A stretch of 64,000 bases of DNA from an uncultured Collinsella sp. GTDB taxonomy: Bacteria > Actinomycetota > Coriobacteriia > Coriobacteriales > Coriobacteriaceae. The notes under the pieces were generated by a model that worked only from the letters and a program-made list of their open reading frames with translations, made no database searches and was not told the origin of the DNA. The stretch spans positions 1 through 64,000 of the forward strand of contig URMZ01000002.1 in the NCBI GenBank assembly GCA_900549025.1, given 5' to 3'. Positions 44,788-52,914 of this stretch are shown here, piece after piece; the first letter of the stretch is position 1; every line of letters starts with the position of its first letter. Made by a program: the position numbers and the translations under genes.

Positions 44788-45255
44788 TTAGGCTTCGTCG
44801 ACGATCTTAAGGCCGCGCGTCTGGTCGATCTCGTTGAGGAGATTGACGCGACGCTCGTGGCGGCCGCCCTCAAACTCGGCGTCGAGCCACTCGTCGACGA
44901 TCATCTTGGCGAGCTCGGAGCCCACGACGCGGGCACCAAAGGCGAGCACGTTGGTGTTGTTGTGCATGCGGGAGAGCTTGGCGCTGAAGGGTTCGGAGCA
45001 CACGACGGCGCGTACACCCTCGACCTTGTTGGCAGCCAGGCTAATTCCGACACCGGTGCCACAGATGAGGATGCCCAGGTCGACTTCGCCGTTGGCAACG
45101 GCCTTACCCACCTTGTAGCCAGCGATGGGGTAGTCAAAGCTCTCGGAGGTGTCGGTGCCAAAGTTCACGACCTCGCAGCCGCGCTCCTTCAGGTGCTCGG
45201 AGATGATGTTCTTGAGCTCGACGGCGGCGTGGTCGTTGCCGATACCGATCTTCAT
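44788..45255 (-). CDS. rpiB: Ribose-5-phosphate isomerase B
   Basis: Interconverts ribose-5-P and ribulose-5-P. The start MKIGIGNDHAAVELK is the RpiB/LacAB N-terminus; CGTGVGISLAANKVEGVRAV holds the active-site Cys, and HNNTNVLAFGARVVG is conserved. 155 residues; AGAGAGGAA precedes the ATG. Confidence 0.96.
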   Translation of the reverse strand: MKIGIGNDHAAVELKNIISEHLKERGCEVVNFGTDTSESFDYPIAGYKVGKAVANGEVDLGILICGTGVGISLAANKVEGVRAVVCSEPFSAKLSRMHNNTNVLAFGARVVGSELAKMIVDEWLDAEFEGGRHERRVNLLNEIDQTRGLKIVDEA

Positions 45256-45459
45256 GGATGGTTCCTCTCTGGTCTGTGCGGCGAGATTGCTAAAGGTTTT
45301 ACCGCGTTCGACTGCATGATAGCGCGACTTTTGCGTAAACGCTCGGGCGTTTTTTGGTCAAACGCTTTAGCATGCAACAAGACCGGCTTCTCATGAATAA
45401 TGCCGTCAATTTGTGCTTGAGCGCCGTCCGCCGGAACCATGGTTGCGGTTTTTGATGCA

Positions 45460-45489
45460 TTGTTATCAAATAAAAGAGCTAACTATTAA
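45460..45489 (+). promoter_or_regulatory. Promoter candidate for the cysteine desulfidase-like gene
   Basis: TTGTTA (45460-45465), 18-base spacer, TATTAA (45484-45489), about 37 bases before the start codon, within AT-rich DNA. The rest of the 270-base rpiB/cyuA divergent spacer also holds AACGC-TCGG-GCGTT followed by T (45336-45353). Confidence 0.5.
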
Positions 45490-45525
45490 TGAGAGCCCAG
45501 CCCGTTATACAAATAGGAGATACCT

Positions 45526-46845
45526 ATGCCTGCCGATTCCCTTCGCGATGCCGCGTTTTGCGATGTTTTGAACCGCGAACTTGTCTGCGCACTCGGCTGC
45601 ACCGAGCCCATTGCCGTTGCCTATGCAGCGGCGTTGGCGAGCCAGACGCTCGGTTGCGAACCCGATCATATGGATGTTGCCTGCTCGGGCAATATCATCA
45701 AGAACGTTAAGAGCGTGACCGTGCCCAACTCGGGCGGCATGCACGGTATTGAGGCGGCGGCCGTGCTGGGTGCCGTGGGCGGCGACGCTAAGAGCGCTCT
45801 CGAGGTGCTCGAGAGCGTTAACGATGAAGACCGTGCTCGCGTGACCGAGCTCCTCGCCGACGCCGACTACTGCGATGTGTCGCTTGTCGAGGGCGTGCCC
45901 AACCTCTACATCAAGGTGACTGCCACGGCCGGGGGCCATACCGCCGTTGTCGAGATTACCGATCACCACACCAATGTCACGTGCCATACGCTCGACGGTA
46001 TTCCGGTATGCGGCAAGTCGGCGGGGGAGTGTGCCGCCTGCGCAGAGCGCGTGGTGGCCGAGCGTGCGGCAGATAGCGCCGACACGCCCATGTCGATCGA
46101 GGCCATCGTCGACTTTATCGAGGACGGCGACACCGATGGCGCTCGCGCTGTCGTTGAGCGTCAGATTGAGCTGAACGGTGCGATCAGTGCCGAGGGTCTC
46201 GCACACGCTTGGGGTGCCGAGGTGGGCCGTACGCTGCTGGGCGCTCGTGCCGATGACGTCGCCTGTCGTGCCCGTGCCCGTGCAGCCGCCGGGTCCGACG
46301 CCCGCATGAACGGCTGCGCGCTGCCGGTCGCCATTGTGTGCGGCTCGGGCAACCAGGGCATTACCTGCGCACTGCCCGTTATGGAGTATGCCGAGTACCT
46401 GCGCTGCGACCACGAGCGCCTGGTGCGCGCCGTGATGCTGTCCGATCTTATCGCCGTGCATATCAAGAGCTATATTGGTGCGCTTTCGGCGTTTTGCGGT
46501 GCTATTTGCGCCGCATGCGGTGCCGGTGCCGCGATTACCTGGCTGTGTGGTGGCACGCGCGAGCAGATTGGCGCGACAGTCTCGAACACGCTCGGCAACG
46601 TTGGCGGCATCGTGTGCGATGGCGCCAAGGCAAGCTGCGCCGCCAAGATTTCCGCCGCCGTCGATGCGGCGATTCTGGGCCATGATATGGCCATGCAAGG
46701 CCGCGGCTTCCGCGCCGGCGAGGGCCTGATCCAAGATACCGTTGAACAAACAATCGCCAGCATGGGCTACGTGGGCCGTGTGGGCATGAAGGACACCGAC
46801 GTCGAGATCCTCAACATCATGATCGGCAAAACCCAGGTTTGTTAA
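45526..46845 (+). CDS. cyuA: L-cysteine desulfidase-like protein (UPF0597/CyuA type)
   Basis: Family of the iron-sulfur L-cysteine desulfidase, related to the alpha chain of L-serine dehydratase, which releases sulfide, ammonia and pyruvate from cysteine. Motifs are ALGCTEPIAVAYAAA, CSGNIIKNVKSVTVPNSGG, GSGNQGITCALPVMEY and the late C-D-G-A-K-ASC cysteines that would hold the cluster. 439 residues, normal length; ATAGGAGAT upstream. Detoxification or use of cysteine as a carbon/energy source is the expected role. Confidence 0.85.
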   Translation: MPADSLRDAAFCDVLNRELVCALGCTEPIAVAYAAALASQTLGCEPDHMDVACSGNIIKNVKSVTVPNSGGMHGIEAAAVLGAVGGDAKSALEVLESVNDEDRARVTELLADADYCDVSLVEGVPNLYIKVTATAGGHTAVVEITDHHTNVTCHTLDGIPVCGKSAGECAACAERVVAERAADSADTPMSIEAIVDFIEDGDTDGARAVVERQIELNGAISAEGLAHAWGAEVGRTLLGARADDVACRARARAAAGSDARMNGCALPVAIVCGSGNQGITCALPVMEYAEYLRCDHERLVRAVMLSDLIAVHIKSYIGALSAFCGAICAACGAGAAITWLCGGTREQIGATVSNTLGNVGGIVCDGAKASCAAKISAAVDAAILGHDMAMQGRGFRAGEGLIQDTVEQTIASMGYVGRVGMKDTDVEILNIMIGKTQVC

Positions 46846-47600
46846 GACAGTTCGTCGGCTATTTGGTGTTCGTAGAAGGCTTCTACTACGGCGTTGAAGT
46901 CGCGGGCGAAGTCTTCCATGGTTCCGCGCCAGGTGGCTCGGCTGGGCTTGCCTTGGCCCACAAAGGCGGTTTGGATGCCGCAATCGGGGGACGGGAAGTC
47001 GCGTTTGGGATCGTTGCCCACCATAAGGACCTCGTGTGGCTCGAGCCCCATCACCTGAAGCTGCTCTAGATAGTAGGTGGCATCGGGCTTGCAGCGGGTG
47101 GTGTTTCCCATGTGCGTGACGAGCTCAAAGGGAGCGTCGGCCAGGTCGCCCCAACCCATGCGGCACTCGATAGCCCCCTGGGGAAAGCTGGGGTTGGTAA
47201 AGAGTGCGCAACGCAGCCCTGCGTCCTGTACGGCCTGGAGCGCGGCGTGTGCGCCCGGCATGGCGTGAGCGTTAATGACATCGTCGTTCTTGTACGGAAG
47301 AACTTCGCGGTCATAGTAGGTAAACGCCTCGTAGATGAGGGGATCGGAGAGGCAGATCCCGCATCGGCGCTCGACCTCTTCTTGGTAAAACTCAAGATTG
47401 GTGCGGTTGTCCGTGCCGCTGCGGCGATTGGCGTTGAGGTCGACCAGGATGGTGCCGAGGCGCGCCATCGTGCCACCGCGGCTGCGGCGCCCGATATCCG
47501 CGAGCATCGAAGAGACATCCTTAAAATAGCGAAGGATGAACGCGTTGAGGTTGATGCTAAGAAGCGTTTCGTCCATATCGAAAACGACTGCTTTGAGCAC
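46842..47600 (-). CDS. HAD-superfamily hydrolase
   Basis: Motif I is AVVFDMDETLLSIN, motif II the Thr/Ser in LFTNPSF, and motif IV GNDPKRDFPSPDCGI, with an all-helical (C1) cap between. 252 residues from a GTG at 47600 with AAAGG upstream; the open frame reaches 47771 but that part does not look coded. The product resembles small phosphatases of the YjjG/PGP type; the substrate is unknown. Its stop codon overlaps the cyuA stop on the other strand. Confidence 0.85.
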   Translation of the reverse strand: MLKAVVFDMDETLLSINLNAFILRYFKDVSSMLADIGRRSRGGTMARLGTILVDLNANRRSGTDNRTNLEFYQEEVERRCGICLSDPLIYEAFTYYDREVLPYKNDDVINAHAMPGAHAALQAVQDAGLRCALFTNPSFPQGAIECRMGWGDLADAPFELVTHMGNTTRCKPDATYYLEQLQVMGLEPHEVLMVGNDPKRDFPSPDCGIQTAFVGQGKPSRATWRGTMEDFARDFNAVVEAFYEHQIADELS

Positions 47601-47915
47601 GCGGGCACCTTTCTCGAAAAATCGATCTAGAATCGTTGGCTCCGGATACTTTACCCCAAAGCCAAATGCCTGGCTGGTTATCGTCAAGTTGCGGAGACGT
47701 GTGTTCATAAGATTACGAAAAAGTCTCCACACGAGTAAAAAATCGCAGTTCACGCTTGAAATCGAACTCATTTCCCCGTAACCTATACGAACGTGATTGC
47801 ATAAGCGTCACATTAGTATCTGTCGGCTCCCGAGTGTTCCTAAACGTTGTGTGCTTGTCGCACCCTTCTGTTGGTCCTAGCAATCGGGGCCCCGTAGTTC
47901 GAAAGGGGTCCACCT
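47601..47915 (+). other. Divergent HAD/rpsA spacer
   Basis: 315 bases without a gene, AT-richer than average. TTGCAT near 47795 and TATACG near 47783 resemble promoter words for rpsA but are not well spaced. The final GGGGCCCC-type pairing (about 47886-47893) with GGGGTCC at 47904-47911 near the ribosome site could be a leader hairpin for S1 autocontrol. Confidence 0.3.
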
Positions 47916-49082
47916 TTGAGTGAGATTCAGAACTCGTCCATTTTCTCTCTTGACGATGTCAATGAGGAGGAGATGAACAACCTCATCGACGGTACGATTA
48001 CCGACTTTGATGAGGGCGATCTCGTTAACGGCACTGTCGTTAAGATCGAGCATGACGAGGTGCTCGTTGACATCGGATTCAAGTCCGAGGGCGTTATCCC
48101 GGTCCGCGAGCTGTCCATCCGCAAGGACGCTAACCCTGCAGACATCGTTGCACTCGGTGATCCCATCGAGGCTCTGGTTCTCCAGAAGGAGGACAAGGAC
48201 GGTCGTCTGGTCCTGTCCAAGAAGCGTGCCGAGTACGAGCGTGCTTGGAACCGCATCGAGGAGAAGTTCAACTCCGGCGAGAACGTCGAGGGCGAGGTTA
48301 TCGAGGTTGTCAAGGGCGGCCTGATCCTCGACATCGGCCTGCGTGGCTTCCTGCCCGCTTCCCTCGTCGACCTCCGTCGCGTCAAGGACCTCACCTCCTA
48401 CATGGGCACCCGCATCGAGGCTCGCGTCATCGAGATGGACCGCAACCGAAACAACGTTGTCCTCTCCCGTCGCGTCGTGCTCGAGGAGTCCCGTAAGGCC
48501 GAGCGCTCCGAGATCCTGTCCAAGCTCAAGTCTGGCATGCGTCTCCAGGGCACCGTTTCCTCCATCGTCGACTTCGGCGCCTTCGTCGACCTCGGCGGTA
48601 TCGACGGCCTCATCCACATCTCCGAGCTCTCCTGGAACCACGTCAACCATCCTTCCGAGGTTGTCAAGGTCGGCCAGGAGGTCGAGGTCGAGGTTCTCGA
48701 CGTCGATCTCAACCGCGAGCGCATCTCCCTGGGTCTCAAGCAGACCACCGAGGATCCGTGGCGCGCACTGGTCAAGAAGTATCCCGTCGGCGCTATCGTC
48801 GAGGGCACTGTGACCAAGCTTGTCCCGTTCGGCGCTTTCGTCGACCTGGGCGAGGGCATCGAGGGCCTGGTGCACATCTCCGAGATGGCCAACAAGCACG
48901 TCGATCAGCCTTCTCAGGTCACCCACGTGGGCGACAAGGTTCAGGTCAAGGTCATGGAGATCGACCTCGACCGTCGTCGTATCTCCCTGTCCATGAAGTC
49001 TGCTGCTGAGACCCTGGGCGTCGAGATCGAGGTTACCCCGCTGCCTTCCGAGAAGAAGGACGAGGAGACCGACGCCGAGTAA
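47916..49082 (+). CDS. rpsA: 30S ribosomal protein S1
   Basis: S1 binds mRNA near the ribosome entry site and helps initiation. Four S1 (OB-fold) repeats are seen, about residues 34-102, 120-185, 206-274 and 291-360, the last two with the classical VDFGAFVDLGG and VPFGAFVDLGEGIEGLVHISEM forms, and an acidic tail. Four repeats and 388 residues fit actinobacterial and Gram-positive S1. The start is TTG (TTG AGT GAG), preceded by AAAGGGG. Confidence 0.95.
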   Translation: MSEIQNSSIFSLDDVNEEEMNNLIDGTITDFDEGDLVNGTVVKIEHDEVLVDIGFKSEGVIPVRELSIRKDANPADIVALGDPIEALVLQKEDKDGRLVLSKKRAEYERAWNRIEEKFNSGENVEGEVIEVVKGGLILDIGLRGFLPASLVDLRRVKDLTSYMGTRIEARVIEMDRNRNNVVLSRRVVLEESRKAERSEILSKLKSGMRLQGTVSSIVDFGAFVDLGGIDGLIHISELSWNHVNHPSEVVKVGQEVEVEVLDVDLNRERISLGLKQTTEDPWRALVKKYPVGAIVEGTVTKLVPFGAFVDLGEGIEGLVHISEMANKHVDQPSQVTHVGDKVQVKVMEIDLDRRRISLSMKSAAETLGVEIEVTPLPSEKKDEETDAE

Positions 49083-49109
49083 ATCGGTTTGACGATCAAT
49101 TGTTTTAAG

Positions 49110-49141
49110 GGATCCGTCCGTAATGGACGGGTCCCTTTTTG
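49110..49141 (+). terminator. Terminator after rpsA
   Basis: Eleven-pair stem GGGATCCGTCC / GGACGGGTCCC (one G-U), loop GTAAT, followed by TTTTT. Confidence 0.93.
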
Positions 49142-49372
49142 CATTTGGTGCCGAGATACGCGATGCTGCCCATGCTGTACACAGGCTATTTGGTTGTCGG
49201 TGCATGAAAAAATGCCGACATCCCGCCCCGGGGAGGAGGCGGGAACGCACCGAGTAGACGGAGGGGTGCGGAGCGCGGTCGCGTCTCGACTGACGACATT
49301 GCCCATCGACAACCCTATTGTACTGCATGGCGTGGTTCTTGGTTTATCGTGTCGAACGCTTGTGTTGTGCCA

Positions 49373-49407
49373 TTGCCTGCGGCAACGGTGTGCTACACTC
49401 TTGCACT
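49373..49407 (+). promoter_or_regulatory. rnpB promoter
   Basis: An extended -10 TGCTACACT (49391-49399) places the transcription start at about 49406-49408, which matches the first base of helix P1 of the RNA. TTGCCT (49373-49378) is a -35 candidate with a rather short 15-base spacer. Confidence 0.6.
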
Positions 49408-49770
49408 GCTGAGTGGGCCAGACGGTCGCGCGATGTGCTGCTTGCAGCACGCGTGAGGAAAGTCCGGGCTCCAGAGGGCGGGATGCCGGCTAACGGCCGG
49501 GCGGAGTGATCCGACGGAAAGCGCCGCAGAAAAGAAGACTCCCACCTGCGCCGCAAGGCGTAAAGGGAAAAGCTGAAACGGTGGTGTAAGAGACCACCAG
49601 CGTCGTGGCAACACGGCGGCTTGGCAAGCCCCATCCGGAGCAAGCGCGAATAGGAACGCTATGGGCCGGCCCGGTCCGCGTTCGGGTAGCGTGCGTGGAA
49701 CTGCACGGTAACGTGCAGGCAAGATAAATGACCGTTCACGACAGAACCCGGCTTATAGGCCCACTCGGCA
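49408..49770 (+). ncRNA. rnpB: RNase P RNA, type A
   Basis: Catalytic RNA that matures tRNA 5' ends. The 5' strand of P1, GCTGAGTGGGCC (49408-49419), pairs with GGCCCACTCGGC at 49758-49769. The universal segment GAGGAAAGTCCGGGCTCC (from about 49450) and the downstream ACAGAACCCGGCTTATAGGC (from 49741) are the P4-region strands conserved in bacterial RNase P RNA. The ~360-nt length and the helices between fit the ancestral A type. Confidence 0.97.
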
Positions 49771-49784
49771 ACTATGTTGACGCT

Positions 49785-49889
49785 GCGAACCCGTCAGCGC
49801 GGCAATCTGCCTTTCAAGCCTTCGGGCATGACCATAAGGTCAATGCCCTCGTCTTTCAAGGCACCTTGCTCGCGCTGACGGGTTCTCGC
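49785..49889. repeat. Palindromic element A after rnpB
   Basis: Outer arms GCGAACCCGTCAGCGCG (49785-49801) and CGCGCTGACGGGTTCTCGC (49871-49889) pair fully except for a 2-base insertion (CT) in the right arm. The inside continues to pair, with a central GGGCAT-GACC-ATAA-GGTC-ATGCCC type stem near 49824-49848. No U run follows. Confidence 0.85.
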
Positions 49890-49892
49890 CTT

Positions 49893-49994
49893 CGACGGCG
49901 TCAGCTGGCCGATTTGGCGCTCATTCGTCGGTCGCCGCCATAAGGCGTGCTCCCTCCTCTTTCGGGCCAAATCGACTCAGCTGACGCCGTCTCG
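49893..49994. repeat. Palindromic element B after rnpB
   Basis: Left arm (49893-49920, CGACGGCGTCAGCTG then CGATTTGG) pairs with the right arm (49964-49994, CCAAATCG then CAGCTGACGCCGTCTCG). As in element A, the right arm carries two extra bases near its end and finishes TCTCG, and both share CGTCAGC/GCTGACG, so the two look like tandem relatives. Confidence 0.85.
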
Positions 49995-50108
49995 CTGTCT
50001 TTGGCTGGTCATTGGCGTTGCCGTTCTATTTATCGGGGTTAACGGTACGGGCTTTGCCGTATTATTGAGGCTGTTTGTTGCTGCACTTTATTCTGTTGAG
50101 GGGCTTTG

Positions 50109-50744
50109 TTGGACAGCTATTTTACTCTGCAATCGAATATTGAGGTTTCGGGCGAGTTTGTGGACCGCAAGAGCCGGTTTATTGCCCAGCTGGTCCATAT
50201 TGAGTCCGAGGATGAGGCGAATGCCTTTATCGAGATGGTTCGCAAGCGTCATTACGACGCTCGACACAATGTTCCCGCGTGGATTTTGGTCGATGGGCGT
50301 GAGCGTCAGAGCGATGACGGTGAGCCGAGCCGCACGAGCGGCATGCCGACGCTCGAGGTACTGCGCAGCGCAGAGCTCAAAAATGTTTGCTGCGTGGTGA
50401 CGCGCTATTTTGGCGGCACGTTATTGGGGCCGGGTGGCTTGGTGCGCGCCTATACCGCGGCGACGCAGGCGGCGGTGGCCGCGGCTCAGGAGGCCGGGCA
50501 GATCGTTGAGATGACGAGTGTCGTGCCTGTTGACGTGCATGTGGCCTATCCGCAGTATGAGCAGGTGCTTCGTTTGGCGCAGGATTCGGGTGCCAAGGTT
50601 TCGGATACCGATTACGCGGATGCCGTGACACTTCACTTGGTGTTTAAAGCGGGGGAGCAGGAGCCGTTTTGCGCTAAGATGCGCGAGCTTATGGCGGGGC
50701 GTGAGGAGATTGAGGTCGGCGCTCCCGAATTTGCAGAGTTCTAA
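50109..50744 (+). CDS. YigZ/IMPACT family protein
   Basis: Two-domain protein of the YigZ family: an N-terminal RNase PH-like/ribosomal S5-type domain with RKSRFIAQLVHIESEDEA, DDGEPSRTSGMPTLEVL and RYFGGTLLGPGGLVRAY, and a C-terminal ferredoxin-like (DUF1949) domain. It is related to eukaryotic IMPACT, which affects translation control; the bacterial role is unsettled. 211 residues from TTG 50109 with GAGGGG five bases upstream; TTG 50106 is too close to the site. Confidence 0.92.
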   Translation: MDSYFTLQSNIEVSGEFVDRKSRFIAQLVHIESEDEANAFIEMVRKRHYDARHNVPAWILVDGRERQSDDGEPSRTSGMPTLEVLRSAELKNVCCVVTRYFGGTLLGPGGLVRAYTAATQAAVAAAQEAGQIVEMTSVVPVDVHVAYPQYEQVLRLAQDSGAKVSDTDYADAVTLHLVFKAGEQEPFCAKMRELMAGREEIEVGAPEFAEF

Positions 50745-50811
50745 CGGCGACGGCCGGCGTGCTTTTGGATGAATCCCAAGCGCGCCGGCCGTCGTTTTAT
50801 GTCGCTGCCGT

Positions 50812-51258
50812 TTACTCGGCGAGCTGCTTTAGCACATCACAGGCGATTTCGACGGCATCGTCGATGCAGCCGGGGCAGCTGCGGAGCGGACCCTTGTCCG
50901 ATCCGATGCCCTTGAGCGTGCCGCAGACGGTCGTCGTGTTCTTCTCGCCAAAGCGCTTGGCGATTTCGCGCGACAGCTTGTAGGTCTGGCCCTTAGTCTT
51001 GGGGTTTTCCATGCCGTCGCTCATTACAAACCCCATGATGGCCACGGCGCCCGAGATGGCGCCGCAGGTCTCGGTCATGCCACCCATGCCGGCGCCAAAG
51101 CCCTCGGTGAGGGTAAAGGCGGTCTGGGGGTCGAGCCCGACGGCAGGTGCGAGCGTGCAGGCAACGGCCTGGGCGCAGTTAAAGCCACGGGCGTGGTATT
51201 CGGCAGCTTGAGCCTGACAGGCGGTGATGTCGAGCTGGGCCGTATCGATTTGCTTCAT
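50812..51258 (-). CDS. C-GCAxxG-C-C family protein
   Basis: 148-residue protein of the redox-type family named for its cysteine pattern: FNCAQAV, then TETCGAISGAVAIM, an internal VCGTLKG, and CPGCIDDAVE near the C-terminus. The cysteines could bind a cluster or metal; members are often found near redox genes and their function is unproven. Start at 51258 with AAGGAG six bases upstream. It ends 68 bases from YigZ in convergent orientation. Confidence 0.9.
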   Translation of the reverse strand: MKQIDTAQLDITACQAQAAEYHARGFNCAQAVACTLAPAVGLDPQTAFTLTEGFGAGMGGMTETCGAISGAVAIMGFVMSDGMENPKTKGQTYKLSREIAKRFGEKNTTTVCGTLKGIGSDKGPLRSCPGCIDDAVEIACDVLKQLAE

Positions 51259-51421
51259 CGTTGTCTCCTTGGTTACGGTGTACCCGACTATGGTACCCGT
51301 GACGGGGTATGTAATCATCGAGAGCTTCATGGATGCCTCATTTTTATCTATCGAGCAAATGCCCAAGGCTTGAGATAAATACCCCTAATCAATTTGTCCC
51401 ATAACCTACCTTGGGGATGGG

Positions 51422-51450
51422 TTGAGAGGGGTGCAGGGTAGCGGTATCGT
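51422..51450 (+). promoter_or_regulatory. Promoter of the sulfhydrylase-type gene
   Basis: TTGAGA (51422-51427) and TATCGT (51445-51450) are 17 bases apart, 40 bases before the ATG. No SAM riboswitch core was found in the short leader. Confidence 0.5.
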
Positions 51451-51489
51451 GAACCGAATAAAACTAAAACCCAGGCAAGGGAGCTAGAT

Positions 51490-52773
51490 ATGAGCGAGCA
51501 GACTATCGGCACTACATGTGTTCAGGGCGGCTATCACCCGGGAGATGCGGAGCCGCGCCAGGTGCCCATCTACCAGTCCACCACGTGGAAGTACGACACG
51601 TCCGAGCACATGGGCAAGCTGTTTGACCTGGAGGAGTCTGGCTACTTCTACAGCCGTCTGCAGAACCCCACGTGCGATTTGGTTGCCGCCAAGATCTGCG
51701 AGATGGAGGGCGGCGCCGCAGCGATGCTCACGAGTTCGGGCATGGCTGCGAACTTCCTCGCGATCTTTAACGTTGCCGGTGCCGGCGATCACGTGGTCGC
51801 AAGCTCTGCCATTTACGGCGGTACGTATAACCTGCTCGCCCACACCATGGGCCGCATGGGCGTGACCTGCACGTTCGTCGCCCCCGACTGCACCGATGAG
51901 GAGCTGGAGGCTGCCTTTCAGCCCAACACAAAGCTCGTCTTTGGCGAGACGATCGCAAACCCCGCCCTTGCCGTGCTCGATATTGAGCGCTTTGCCAAGG
52001 CCGCACATGACCACGGCGTGCCGCTGATGGTCGACAACACCTTCCCGACGCCCGTGATGTGCCGTCCCTTTGAGTGGGGCGCCGACATCGTTACGCACTC
52101 CACCACCAAGTACATGGATGGACATGCTGCCTACCTGGGCGGCGTGATCGTCGACCACGGCCAGTTTGACTGGATGGCCCATGCGGACAAGTTCCCGGGT
52201 CTCACCACGCCTGACGAGAGCTACCACGGCGTGACCTATGCCGAGAAGTTCGGTCGCGAGGGCGCCTTTATTACCAAGGCCACTGCGCAGCTTATGCGCG
52301 ACCTCGGCCCCATGCAGAACCCGCAGGCGGCGTTCTTCCTGAACAGCTCGCTCGAGAGCCTGCACGTGCGCATGCCGCGCCATTGTGAGAATGGTCTGGC
52401 GGTCGCCAAGTTCCTGCAGAGCCACCCCAAGGTACGCTTCGTGAGCTATCCGGGCCTGGAGGGCGACAAGTACTATGACATCGCTCAGAAGTACATGCCC
52501 AACGGTACTTGCGGCGTCGTGAGCTTTGGCTTTAACGGTGGTCGCGCGGCGGCCGAGACCTTTATGAAGAGCCTTAAGCTCGCCCAGATCGCTACGCACG
52601 TGGCCGACGCCCGCACCTGCTGCTTGCATCCGGCAAACGCCACCCATCGCCAAATGAACGATGAGGAGCTCATCGCCTGCGGCATCTCTGCCGACATGGT
52701 ACGCCTGTCGTGCGGTCTCGAGGACACGGCCGATCTGATTGCCGACCTTGAGCAGGCGCTCGAGCAGTGCTAG
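51490..52773 (+). CDS. O-acetylhomoserine sulfhydrylase / Cys-Met metabolism PLP enzyme
   Basis: PLP enzyme of the cystathionine gamma-synthase family. The PLP-lysine is K207 in THSTTKYMDGHAAYLGG; YSRLQNPTCDLVAAKI and DNTFPTPVMCRPFEWGADI are conserved. The 427 residues and long insert after the Lys loop fit the O-acetylhomoserine aminocarboxypropyltransferase (MetY) group, which makes homocysteine from sulfide; a lyase acting on methionine cannot be excluded. AGGGAG precedes the ATG. The sulfide could come from the CyuA-like enzyme at 45.5 kb. Confidence 0.9.
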   Translation: MSEQTIGTTCVQGGYHPGDAEPRQVPIYQSTTWKYDTSEHMGKLFDLEESGYFYSRLQNPTCDLVAAKICEMEGGAAAMLTSSGMAANFLAIFNVAGAGDHVVASSAIYGGTYNLLAHTMGRMGVTCTFVAPDCTDEELEAAFQPNTKLVFGETIANPALAVLDIERFAKAAHDHGVPLMVDNTFPTPVMCRPFEWGADIVTHSTTKYMDGHAAYLGGVIVDHGQFDWMAHADKFPGLTTPDESYHGVTYAEKFGREGAFITKATAQLMRDLGPMQNPQAAFFLNSSLESLHVRMPRHCENGLAVAKFLQSHPKVRFVSYPGLEGDKYYDIAQKYMPNGTCGVVSFGFNGGRAAAETFMKSLKLAQIATHVADARTCCLHPANATHRQMNDEELIACGISADMVRLSCGLEDTADLIADLEQALEQC

Positions 52774-52842
52774 GCTAGCGTTCGCACGAGGCGCCGATGC
52801 TGGCAGAAAGCTTCGACGACCTTTCGTTCCGATTCCGTAGGC

Positions 52843-52888
52843 GGGACCCCAATCGCGACTGTTTGCAGGCGATCGGGGTCCCGTTTTT
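52843..52888 (+). terminator. Terminator after the sulfhydrylase-type gene
   Basis: GGGACCCCAATCGC pairs with GCGATCGGGGTCCC at 13 of 14 positions over a 12-base loop, followed by GTTTTT. Confidence 0.9.
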
Positions 52889-52914
52889 GCGTTGCGCCAC
52901 TCGAAAGGATGGAT

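Larger units (their letters stand above)
49083..49407 (+). other. rpsA-rnpB spacer
   Basis: 325 bases without a gene. After the rpsA terminator come short stems: GTCGGTGCAT / ATGCCGAC (about 49196-49229), CCCGCC / GGCGGG (about 49231-49252) and CGCACC / GGTGCG (49256-49278). No frame with a ribosome site is seen. Confidence 0.4.
49771..50108 (+). other. rnpB-YigZ spacer with tandem palindromes
   Basis: 338 bases without a gene. Two adjacent ~100-base palindromic elements fill 49785-49994. The remaining 110 bases are a T-rich stretch leading to the YigZ gene, with no clear promoter pair. Confidence 0.7.

Noticed and set aside
47713..47913. 66-codon minus-strand frame upstream of rpsA
   Set aside because: It has no ribosome site, lies in the AT-rich spacer and gives a translation without pattern.
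51259..51489. SAM riboswitch before the sulfhydrylase-type gene
   Set aside because: The leader is short and the conserved S-box strands are absent; only a promoter and a half palindrome were found.
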